This document shows, piece after piece, positions 16,562 to 22,299 of a stretch of 22,299 bases of DNA. The first letter of the stretch is position 1, and each line of letters opens with the position of its first letter. The translations under genes and the position numbers were made by a program. The stretch spans positions 1 to 22,299 of the forward strand of contig CALMYW010000416.1 of NCBI GenBank assembly GCA_937873665.1, read 5' to 3'. Under the pieces are notes generated by a model. The model saw only the letters and a program-made list of their open reading frames with translations. It had not been told where the DNA came from and did no database searches. The DNA is from an uncultured Sphingorhabdus sp. GTDB lineage: Bacteria > Pseudomonadota > Alphaproteobacteria > Sphingomonadales > Sphingomonadaceae.

Positions 16562-17084
16562 TACCAACGTGATGCTCGCCGCCAGTGCGATCTCCGAGTT
16601 GTCCAACGTCGCTACACGCGCCATGCCGCGCGAGATTGAATTGCGTGAGTCGGTCTACGAGTGGCTGGCGCAATTCGATCAGTCGGATGATCGGATGGTG
16701 CTGGATGACACTGGTTTGGTGCTCGCGGAGTACGAGCGCAACCTGCCCTACAACTGGCAGGAGCAGGAATACGGGCTGCGGGTGCTTCAGAACAAGAGAG
16801 ATCGGATGCAGGTTGATGACGTGCCAATCGACACGTTCGAAGGCAATGGGGAGCATGTCGCCGTACTAAAGGTTGAGCACGAAGCCATCGTCACCGACCG
16901 AGAAGATCGCAAGTGGGTCGCTTGTGCCTTGGCCGCGATGATTTTGTTCGATGAATCACCCCCTATCGTCTATGGTGCAGAGACGGATTGGCATATTGCA
17001 AAAGCACATTTGGAGGCGCTCGGAATTTGCTTTCTGCCCTTGCTGCCTGCTGCGTGGTATCAGGACAGGGTTGCGCGCCCATGA
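16542..17084 (+). CDS. PIN-like domain protein, probable ribonuclease partner of the ATPase
   Basis: The 180-residue protein opens with MFLIDTNVMLAA, the first strand of PIN domains, with Asp7 as first acidic ligand. Other candidate metal ligands are Glu63 (LAEYERN), Asp122 (DRKWVACALAA) and Asp149 (GAETDWH). Their order and spacing fit the PIN fold, whose members cut RNA or structured DNA with Mg or Mn. At 180 residues it is longer than most VapC toxins, and no VapB-like antitoxin gene adjoins it. It overlaps the upstream ATPase gene by 20 bases and the downstream RNA ligase gene by 4. That points to an ATPase-controlled nuclease rather than a stand-alone toxin (inference). ATG 16542 is preferred for the GAGGGC upstream; ATG 16548 is also possible. 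Confidence 0.72.
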   Translation: MAMFLIDTNVMLAASAISELSNVATRAMPREIELRESVYEWLAQFDQSDDRMVLDDTGLVLAEYERNLPYNWQEQEYGLRVLQNKRDRMQVDDVPIDTFEGNGEHVAVLKVEHEAIVTDREDRKWVACALAAMILFDESPPIVYGAETDWHIAKAHLEALGICFLPLLPAAWYQDRVARP

Positions 17085-17779
17085 CGACCGACTTCTTCCG
17101 CTTCCCTACCATTCCGCACCTCGCGTGGCTGGCCAAAGACGGCATGCCTCGCGATGACAAGGTGTTGTCGCTCGCTGAAGCGCAGGTGCTGTTGTCCGGC
17201 GATGTGGTCGTGGAGGAAAAGCTCGACGGCGCAAACCTCGGCCTGTCTCTGTCGCCTAATGGCGCCGTGCTTGCTCAGAATCGTGGCCAGTATCTGGGTG
17301 AGCCCTATGTTGGTCAGTTTGCGCGCTTACCCGCCTGGCTGGCGCAACACGAATCCAGCTTGCTTGCCGTGCTTCGTCCTGAGTTGATGCTGTTCGGCGA
17401 ATGGTGTGCCGCACGCCATTCACTGAATTACGACACGCTGCCTGACTGGTTCCTGCTTTTCGATGTTTATGACCGCAGTAGGAGGCGTTTCTGGAGCACA
17501 TCCCGACGCAACGCGCTGGCCTCAGAAGCTGGCTTGTTCACTGTGCCGCTGGTATCGAGTGGCAGCATCACCCTGGCGGCGCTAGAGCAGTTGGTCATGG
17601 GGACAACCAGCCACTATCGCGCCGAGCTGCCGCTGGAAGGCGTGGTGGTGCGGTGCGAATCAGCCGAATGGTGCGAGGCGCGTGCCAAGCTGGTGCGCCC
17701 GGATTTCGCCCAAGCCATCGACGCCCATTGGCGCAAACGCGCCATCGAGTGGAACCGGGTGGATTGGACGCGGACATGA
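17081..17779 (+). CDS. ATP-dependent RNA ligase family protein (Rnl2-like nucleotidyltransferase)
   Basis: Taken from ATG 17081, which overlaps the PIN stop as ATGA, the protein has 232 residues; an in-frame upstream ATG (16988) would lie inside the PIN gene. It shows the covalent nucleotidyltransferase motifs in order: motif I EEKLDG with Lys47 as adenylated residue, motif III LFGEW (104-108), IIIa FLLFDVYD (124-131), IV LEGVVVR (185-191) and V AKLVRP (202-207, Lys203). These define the adenylation domain of RNA ligases like T4 Rnl2, and the same motifs occur in ATP-dependent DNA ligases. The protein ends soon after motif V, so a separate C-terminal domain is lacking. In this context it may reseal RNA cut by the PIN protein or by a phage-induced nuclease, or it may modify ends (inference). 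The next gene starts on its stop (ATGA). Confidence 0.82.
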   Translation: MTTDFFRFPTIPHLAWLAKDGMPRDDKVLSLAEAQVLLSGDVVVEEKLDGANLGLSLSPNGAVLAQNRGQYLGEPYVGQFARLPAWLAQHESSLLAVLRPELMLFGEWCAARHSLNYDTLPDWFLLFDVYDRSRRRFWSTSRRNALASEAGLFTVPLVSSGSITLAALEQLVMGTTSHYRAELPLEGVVVRCESAEWCEARAKLVRPDFAQAIDAHWRKRAIEWNRVDWTRT

Positions 17780-18543
17780 ATCCTCTGCAACGCGCCCTCA
17801 TCGAAAAATCTGGCCACGACAACGGCTTCGAGCACGTGCTGCCGTCGACTGGCGATGCAGTGACACTGGCTTCGGCTCGTCATCGAAGCCAGGCCGTGGT
17901 GACGGCATCGGCCGACGGCTTTGACGTGTGCTTTCAACCGGCCACGTCCGCGCTGCTGCCGGAGTTGCTGCGCAGCTTCCAATCCTGGGCTGGAGCCGAT
18001 GACGTATTCTGGGTGCCCACCATGGCCGATTTGGCCGCCTTGCTGCGCCGTGCGGCCAGCCTGTCGCAGGCGTTGCCGAATCAGGCGGTGCGCGACTTCC
18101 ACGCGGCGGGGGCGCAAGCTGCGGATACGCTGCCGGCCGGCAGCCCTGGCACGGAAATAGAGCGGCTGATTCGCCAGCGCATCGGCCAAGAGCGGTACCG
18201 CGAAGCCCTGCTGGCGTACTGGGGCGGTGCCTGCGCCGTGACTGGTGTCACCGTAACCGAAGCGCTGCGTGCCAGCCATGCCAAGCCCTGGGCCGCATGT
18301 ACCGACGACGCCGAGCGGTTGGATGCCTTCAACGGCTTTCTGCTGCTGGCCAACCTCGATGCGCTATTTGACCGCTTTCTGATCAGCTTCGACGATACCG
18401 GGCATCTGCTGACCAGCGCCCGTCTGTCCCAAAGCGATCTGCTTGGACTTGGCATTCATCCGGGCATGACGTTGCGCTGGCTGGCCAGCGAGCACCGGCA
18501 CTATTTGCAGTGGCATCGCGAGCGCTTCCTGCTCGGTGCTTGA
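17776..18543 (+). CDS. HNH endonuclease domain protein
   Basis: From ATG 17776, in a 4-base overlap with the RNA ligase stop, the product has 255 residues. The C-terminal third holds an HNH core of the restriction-associated type: CAVTG (153-157), ASHAKPW with His168, then FNGFLL with Asn186, and ANLDALFD (192-199) where Asp195 and Asp199 replace the usual last His. The N-terminal 120 residues are not a domain I recognise and may give specificity. HNH nucleases with this NGLLLxxNLDALFD pattern are frequent as effectors in defence islands, where they cut DNA. Only 14 bases separate its stop from the DUF262 gene, which itself ends in another HNH-like motif. Earlier in-frame starts lie inside the RNA ligase gene and are not preferred. 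Confidence 0.82.
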   Translation: MNPLQRALIEKSGHDNGFEHVLPSTGDAVTLASARHRSQAVVTASADGFDVCFQPATSALLPELLRSFQSWAGADDVFWVPTMADLAALLRRAASLSQALPNQAVRDFHAAGAQAADTLPAGSPGTEIERLIRQRIGQERYREALLAYWGGACAVTGVTVTEALRASHAKPWAACTDDAERLDAFNGFLLLANLDALFDRFLISFDDTGHLLTSARLSQSDLLGLGIHPGMTLRWLASEHRHYLQWHRERFLLGA

Positions 18544-18557
18544 TCGAAGGAAGAAGC

Positions 18558-20273
18558 ATGGCCAAGGCCGAAGCAAGCGTTGAAGAACTGGTATCCATGA
18601 TCGAGCGGGGCGAGCTGCGCTTGCCGGAGATGCAACGCCAGTACGTGTGGCGTTCTACGCGAGTGCGCGATCTGCTGGATTCGCTGTATCGCGGCTACCC
18701 TTCGGGCGCAATCCTGCTTTGGGAGACGGATGAAGCTGTTCCGCTGCAGGATTTCGCGGTCAGCCAGAGCACGAACCCCTACCAGAGCACGCGGCTTCTG
18801 CTGGATGGTCAGCAGCGTCTGACATCGCTCTCTGCCGTTATTCGCGGCGAGCCAGTATCGGTGCGCGGCCGTCGTCGGCCTATCGACTTGCTGTTCAACT
18901 TGGAGCATCCTGACCAGCTGGCGGTCGTGACCGAAGTGGAAGAGAACGGCGACGATGAGGACGATGCTGACGACGATAGCGAACTGATTGGCGATGAGAC
19001 GGACTCGACCGAGGACGAACTGCTCAAGCGCTTCAACAAGATGACTTTCGTTGTGGCCACGAGGAAGCTGGAGCAATTGCCGCATTGGGTGAAAGTGTCG
19101 GAAGTGTTCAAGACCGACAACGATGCACCTTTCCTCAAACGTGCCGGTATCAGTGGTTTTGACGATCCGCGGTACGAGAAGTACAGCCAGCGCCTGGCCC
19201 GGCTGCGAGGCATCCGCAAGTACGTTTATCGGATGGACGTGCTGGAACGCACGCTTTCCTACGATGAAGTCACGGAAATTTTCGTCCGGGTCAATTCACT
19301 GGGCGCCAAGCTGCGCAGTTCCGACTTGGCTCTGGCTCAGATCACCGCCAAGTGGCGGCACTCGCTGCAGACGTTCCAGGATTTCCAGAAGGTATGCGCC
19401 AAGACGGGCTTTGACCTTGATCTCGGTTTGCACTTGAAGAATCTGATGGCGTTTGCCACCGGTCAATCACGTTTCCAGATCGTGGGTAGCCTGAATGTGG
19501 AGAAGCTGCAGAAGGCATGGAAAGAAGCCTGCGATGGCATGGAATTCGCGCTCAACTTCCTGCGCAGCAATCTTGGCATCGATAGCCCGGCACTGTTGTC
19601 GTCGCCTTTCCTGCTGGTAGTGCTGGCGTATTTCGGGCATAGCCGCAACTATGCGCTGAGCAACGATGAGGCCCGCCAACTGCGCTACTGGGCGCTGATG
19701 GCCAATGCCAAAGGCCGCTTCTCCCGAGGCTCCAGCGAAACCATTCTGGATCAGGATTTGGCAAGTATTCGTCAGGGCGGAGCGGTGAGCGAGCTGATCG
19801 ACCGACTACGCCTGCAGTTCGGCCGCCTGGACATTACCGCGGAGGAGTTGGAAGGCCGCAACCAGCGCAGCGCGCTGTTCAAGACCATGTTCCTGGCTTT
19901 CCGCGCTGCTGGTACGAAAGATTGGCGCAGCCATCTGGCCATTGCTCTGGATCATTCGGGCGTCCAGCATCGCTTGCAGTTCCATCACATCTTTCCCAAA
20001 GCCGTACTGAAGACCAGCTTCACTGCCCGCGAGGCGGATGACATCGCCAATCTGGCCTTCATCGGCGGCAAGACGAATCGCGCGATCAGCGACAAGGCCC
20101 CGGCGGTTTACCTGCCCCCGCTGGTGGACCAGCTTGGCGAGCCAGCGTTCGCAGCACAGTGGATCCCGGTTGAGGCATCGCTGCTGGAAGTGGAAAGCTA
20201 CAAGGCTTTCTTGCTTGAGCGACGCAAGAGGATTGCAACGGCGCTGAACACGTTTGTTGGGCCTGCAGATTGA
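18558..20273 (+). CDS. DUF262 protein with C-terminal HNH-like domain (GmrSD-related family)
   Basis: Starting at ATG 18558, behind GAAGGAAG, the protein has 571 residues. The N-terminus is the ParB-like DUF262 fold: LPEMQRQYVW (22-31), GYPSGAILLWE (47-57) and LLLDGQQRLTSL (80-91), followed by FVRVNSLGAKL. The DGQQR motif is the nucleotide-handling signature of DUF262/GmrS and SspE/BrxU relatives. A very acidic run sits near residues 132-158. The C-terminus has FHHIFPKA (475-482) and NLAFIGGKTN (498-507), typical of the HNH domain joined to DUF262. Known relatives are NTP-dependent nucleases against modified phage DNA (GmrSD) or against phosphorothioate-linked systems (SspE). This is the last plus-strand gene of the train and converges with the integrase gene 47 bases downstream. 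The exact substrate is unknown. Confidence 0.87.
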   Translation: MAKAEASVEELVSMIERGELRLPEMQRQYVWRSTRVRDLLDSLYRGYPSGAILLWETDEAVPLQDFAVSQSTNPYQSTRLLLDGQQRLTSLSAVIRGEPVSVRGRRRPIDLLFNLEHPDQLAVVTEVEENGDDEDDADDDSELIGDETDSTEDELLKRFNKMTFVVATRKLEQLPHWVKVSEVFKTDNDAPFLKRAGISGFDDPRYEKYSQRLARLRGIRKYVYRMDVLERTLSYDEVTEIFVRVNSLGAKLRSSDLALAQITAKWRHSLQTFQDFQKVCAKTGFDLDLGLHLKNLMAFATGQSRFQIVGSLNVEKLQKAWKEACDGMEFALNFLRSNLGIDSPALLSSPFLLVVLAYFGHSRNYALSNDEARQLRYWALMANAKGRFSRGSSETILDQDLASIRQGGAVSELIDRLRLQFGRLDITAEELEGRNQRSALFKTMFLAFRAAGTKDWRSHLAIALDHSGVQHRLQFHHIFPKAVLKTSFTAREADDIANLAFIGGKTNRAISDKAPAVYLPPLVDQLGEPAFAAQWIPVEASLLEVESYKAFLLERRKRIATALNTFVGPAD

Positions 20274-20320
20274 GCCGATGGACGGGTGTGTATGTAGCCA
20301 GGGGGCTCATACTGCCTGAC

Positions 20321-21184
20321 CTAGCTACCGAGGTAGATGGCAGTGATTTGAACGCGCTCGTGTCCCAACTCACGGCTGATGGTCTGACGAGCATGGCGGT
20401 CTTCTATGCGCTGCGTTGGACTTAACTCCGTGGCTAATGGTCCACCTGCCGCTGGCGGCGGCCTCCCCGTCAACGTCTCATAACGGCTTTGCGCGTACTG
20501 ATGGCGAAGGCCATGCATATGACTCAGACCTACCGCCTTGCATTGTCCATCGTAGACGTGCCGCTGCTGGATGTAGGTCTTGTTTGCCGGGATCAGTGAT
20601 CCTGTGCCCGCCAGGCGGTGTGCTGCGTGGAGCGCGTCGCGTTGCTCTGTCGTGGTGATGGGCACAGTTCGCTCCCGACCGCCCTTGGTCCACGATCCCT
20701 TGAGGGCGATGTGGTCGCCCCGATCTGCGTAACTGGGCTGGAACTTGATCGCTTCCTCCCGACGCAATCCGAAGGCGGCCTGTAGCTGAAGGCTCATGCG
20801 CACGTGGGCATCGGTGACCTGTTCAAGACCTGTGCCCAGTTCTTGGGCCTTGCTGATGTTGGTCACATAGCGGCGCTCGGCCACGCCGAGTTGCGTGTTG
20901 TCCGCCGGCAAGATGCCGGCCTTGCCGATCTTCTCGGCCCACCAGCGCAGGTGAGAGAGTCGATTCTTGATGGTGCCGGACGACAAGCCTTCTTCCTGCC
21001 AGCGATCCAGCAGCGCTTGGGCGTGCTTGCCCTTGAGTGACGACGCCTTCATCTGCCGGAAACCGGCCTCGCGCAGTTGCCGCGCAGCCAGCGCGAGAGA
21101 ACGCATCCGGTCGGCCTGTGTGTTGTGGCTACCGTCACGGTTGCGCTGGCAAAGCTGCCGCAGGGTGTAGGTCAAGTCGTCCAT
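20321..21184 (-). CDS. Tyrosine recombinase/integrase (Integrase_1 type, island-associated)
   Basis: The minus-strand gene encodes 287 residues from ATG 21184, chosen because GGAGG (21192-21196 on the plus strand as CCTCC) lies 7 bases upstream; a TTG at 21202 gives six more residues without that spacing. The N-terminal 120 residues look like a SAM-like core-binding domain (SSGTIKNRLSHLRWW). Catalytic residues are visible: Arg141 in GLRREEA, Lys167 in TKGGRERTVPI, His224 and Arg227 in HGLRHQ, His275 in ELGH and the nucleophile Tyr284. The Tyr is only three residues from the end. Proteins of this build are often called integrase-domain proteins in SPI-7/PAGI-like elements, where they usually accompany a separate main integrase. 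It therefore marks a mobile-element context, but may not be the enzyme that moves the element. Confidence 0.85.
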   Translation of the reverse strand: MDDLTYTLRQLCQRNRDGSHNTQADRMRSLALAARQLREAGFRQMKASSLKGKHAQALLDRWQEEGLSSGTIKNRLSHLRWWAEKIGKAGILPADNTQLGVAERRYVTNISKAQELGTGLEQVTDAHVRMSLQLQAAFGLRREEAIKFQPSYADRGDHIALKGSWTKGGRERTVPITTTEQRDALHAAHRLAGTGSLIPANKTYIQQRHVYDGQCKAVGLSHMHGLRHQYAQSRYETLTGRPPPAAGGPLATELSPTQRIEDRHARQTISRELGHERVQITAIYLGS

Positions 21185-21191
21185 CTTCCGG

Positions 21192-21196
21192 CCTCC
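21192..21196 (-). promoter_or_regulatory. Ribosome-binding site of the integrase gene
   Basis: On the minus strand this is GGAGG, 7 bases before ATG 21184. It decides between the ATG at 21184 and the TTG at 21202, which lies upstream of the site. Confidence 0.65.
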
Positions 21197-21251
21197 AAGC
21201 AAAGCGCCGTACTGCGTTGTCCTGAAATTCAGTGGTTAGTGTTGGTGCCAA

Positions 21252-21265
21252 CTCGCCAAGGCGAG
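21252..21265. repeat. Short palindrome upstream of the integrase
   Basis: CTCGCC, AA, GGCGAG: a 6-base perfect inverted repeat with a 2-base centre, 68 bases upstream of the integrase ATG. A near-continuous palindrome at this distance could be an operator for a dimeric repressor, but this is a guess. Confidence 0.4.
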
Positions 21266-21432
21266 ATCCCGTGGGGGCAAGGGCATGGTGTTCAGGGGAC
21301 ACCAGAGCCTCGAATGAGGCGTCCGTCTTGCTCCCTGCTGGAAGCCCGGACAGGGGTACGACAAGACGAAAGTGATGTGAACGTGGACGAGTCCTCCTAT
21401 GAAGTGGATGGGATGAGAAATGCAGCGGCAGC

Positions 21433-21451
21433 CCTGTGCGTCGCGCACAGG
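21433..21451. repeat. Perfect 8-bp stem-loop
   Basis: CCTGTGCG, TCG, CGCACAGG: an 8-bp GC-rich stem with a 3-base loop. It has no T-tract on either side, so it is not a simple intrinsic terminator. Confidence 0.55.
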
Positions 21452-21513
21452 CAATTGCTGCAAAGGACAGTGCGCCAGGCGGCGCGATAGGGATGAGTTC
21501 AGACAGATTAAGA

Positions 21514-21553
21514 AGGCTCCGCCCTGGGGAGGGCCGGTATGCGGTCGGAGCCT
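21514..21553. repeat. Nested stem-loop
   Basis: The outer arms AGGCTCCG (21514-21521) and CGGAGCCT (21546-21553) are perfectly complementary. Between them GCCCT, GGGG, AGGGC (21521-21534) forms a second small stem; one base is shared with the outer arm, so the two may be alternatives. This is the most RNA-like structure in the stretch. Confidence 0.45.
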
Positions 21554-21564
21554 GGGCATACCTG

Positions 21565-21578
21565 GGGTGGCTCCACCC
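21565..21578. repeat. Short palindrome GGGTGG-CT-CCACCC
   Basis: A 6-base perfect inverted repeat with a 2-base centre, 12 bases after the nested stem-loop. It has the same arm length and centre size as the palindrome at 21252-21265 but a different sequence. Confidence 0.4.
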
Positions 21579-21736
21579 TGTCGGGCCAGCGCTTGCAGGA
21601 ACCTGCGCTGTTGGGGATGCCGATGTACGAAGCCCATCGGTCTTGGCAACTGCCCGGTCAGTGTAGGGTGGCCATCATCATGTCTGCCGCACGCAATAGG
21701 ATTCGGCATTCGCCCGCATTGTTGCTGGCGTGTGCG

Positions 21737-21767
21737 GGGCCGTCACTGCGGCTGGCAGTGACGGCCC
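21737..21767 (-). terminator. Strong 13-bp stem-loop just after the minus-strand replication-like gene
   Basis: The arms at 21737-21749 (GGGCCGTCACTGC) and 21755-21767 (GCAGTGACGGCCC) are perfectly complementary across 13 bases with a 5-base loop. The structure begins 15 bases after the stop of the minus-strand gene, the usual place for a terminator. No T-run follows it on the minus strand, so it may instead be a transcript-stabilising hairpin or a Rho-linked pause site. Confidence 0.5.
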
Positions 21768-21782
21768 ATTTCGCGGCAGCAT

Positions 21783-22298
21783 TTACTCCGCAGGATGCGG
21801 CTGCCATCCCCTGGTCTGCATTGCCTGCGCTGCAATGTCCCCAGCGTTCGTCGAGGTGTTCAGCATCTTGCGGATGTTGGCGATGTGTGCCAGGGCGGTT
21901 TCACGCGATGCCGGTTGCGCAGTCGGTTCTGGGCGGTCTTCGGTGCGTGGCGCACCAGCAGGCCGATTTTCGGCAGGCCGTGGGGCGGCGGCAGATGTCT
22001 CCTTACGACCTGCCCACAGACGGAATTCGCCCGCAAAAACGCGCTTCACCAAGGCGAAGAAGTAGGCCACGACATTGCGCACGGAGCCGTTCTGGCTGCG
22101 TGCCTGCAACTCGTCGAGCACTTCCTGGCGATGCTGTGGCGGCAGCCGCCGCAAGGCGGCCTGTACGTCCTTTTGCTGATCTGCCTGGGCATGGCTCAGG
22201 CAAGGCGGCACGCTCACCGACTGCGATGCCGAATCGCCGTCGCCTTCGCGCGCGCGGTACGTACGTTCTTTTTTATACATATACGTCTTATACGTACT
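21783..22298 (-). CDS. STY4528-like island replication protein, C-terminal part (5' end outside window)
   Basis: The minus-strand frame is open from the window edge to a stop at 21783. An ATG at 22280 would give 165 residues, but the frame continues upstream of it with no stop, so the gene most likely extends beyond the window. The VLDELQARSQNGSVRNVVAY segment, then FALVKRVFAGEFRLWAGR, resembles the C-terminal domain of helix-turn-helix proteins of the STY4528 family, found in the replication region of SPI-7/PAGI-like elements. A proline- and alanine-rich linker (about 100-128 from that ATG) leads to a short terminal helix. The start of the fragment is rich in Tyr, Thr and Lys, encoded by repeated TACGTA-like bases. 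The family call is by recollection of the pattern and is moderate. Confidence 0.55.
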   Translation of the reverse strand, partial: STYKTYMYKKERTYRAREGDGDSASQSVSVPPCLSHAQADQQKDVQAALRRLPPQHRQEVLDELQARSQNGSVRNVVAYFFALVKRVFAGEFRLWAGRKETSAAAPRPAENRPAGAPRTEDRPEPTAQPASRETALAHIANIRKMLNTSTNAGDIAAQAMQTRGWQPHPAE

Positions 22299-22299
22299 G

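Larger units (their letters stand above)
21203..21782. other. 580-base gene-free stretch rich in inverted repeats
   Basis: I find no credible gene here. Open frames on both strands have poor composition and no recognisable protein. The stretch holds at least five inverted repeats: 21252-21265, 21433-21451, 21514-21553 (nested), 21565-21578 and 21737-21767. It lies upstream of the integrase and downstream of the minus-strand replication-like gene. It may hold the integrase promoter, a structured RNA or a single-strand origin. No clear -35/-10 pair could be fixed by eye. Confidence 0.55.

Noticed and set aside
15227..17084. PARIS or OLD/Gabija system
   Set aside because: No Toprim or DUF4435 domain follows the ATPase motifs, and the neighbour is PIN-like.
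16542..17084. VapBC toxin-antitoxin pair
   Set aside because: The PIN protein is larger than usual VapC and the adjoining gene is an ATPase, not a small antitoxin.
20325..20336. CTACC-GA-GGTAG hairpin as a terminator between the convergent genes
   Set aside because: The stem is only 5 bp, lies inside the integrase 3' end and has no T-tract.
21236..21709. 157-codon minus-strand frame, plus shorter plus-strand frames in the same stretch
   Set aside because: No known domain, odd composition (many His, Pro and Cys), and crossed by several inverted repeats. Not credible as a gene.
1..22299. CRISPR arrays, tRNA or rRNA genes, insertion-sequence ends
   Set aside because: No regularly spaced direct repeats, no cloverleaf with anticodon arm, no rRNA-like sequence and no transposase seen by eye.

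Overview
This window looks like cargo from a genomic island or integrative and conjugative element (ICE) of a GC-rich proteobacterium. Pseudomonas or a relative is the best guess. That rests on GC-rich codon use, strong Shine-Dalgarno sites, and two right-hand genes of types known from SPI-7/PAGI-like islands; no species marker is present.

Layout. Bases 1-20273 form one tightly packed plus-strand gene train. It opens with the tail of a winged-helix protein (1-171). Next come a 1757-residue DUF1998-type superfamily 2 helicase (181-5454), a SNF2-type helicase (5461-8250) and an Eco57I-type DNA adenine methyltransferase of 1356 residues (8275-12345). These three resemble DISARM or Druantia components, but no DrmB- or DrmC-like gene follows. 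A short prokaryotic Argonaute pair comes next: a SMEK-domain/APAZ protein (12342-13793) and a MID-PIWI protein with a degenerate catalytic site (13790-15211). The train continues with a DUF3696-like AAA ATPase (15227-16561), a PIN-like nuclease (16542-17084), an ATP-dependent RNA-ligase-family protein (17081-17779), an HNH endonuclease (17776-18543) and a DUF262-HNH protein (18558-20273). Five of the gene junctions overlap by 4 or 20 bases, which suggests translational coupling.

The right end is on the minus strand. It holds a tyrosine recombinase of the Integrase_1 type (20321-21184), a gene-free but hairpin-rich stretch (21203-21782), and the 3' end of a gene resembling the STY4528 island replication family (21783 to the window edge).

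How it may work together (inference). The locus looks like a defence super-operon of at least three modules: helicase-helicase-methylase; pAgo with SMEK-APAZ; and ATPase, PIN, RNA ligase, HNH and DUF262. Base composition supports assembly by transfer. The pAgo pair is clearly less GC-rich than its neighbours, and an AT-rich block lies inside the methyltransferase where its target-recognition domain should be. The most interesting parts are the SMEK-APAZ/pAgo pair and the ATPase-PIN-RNA ligase string.
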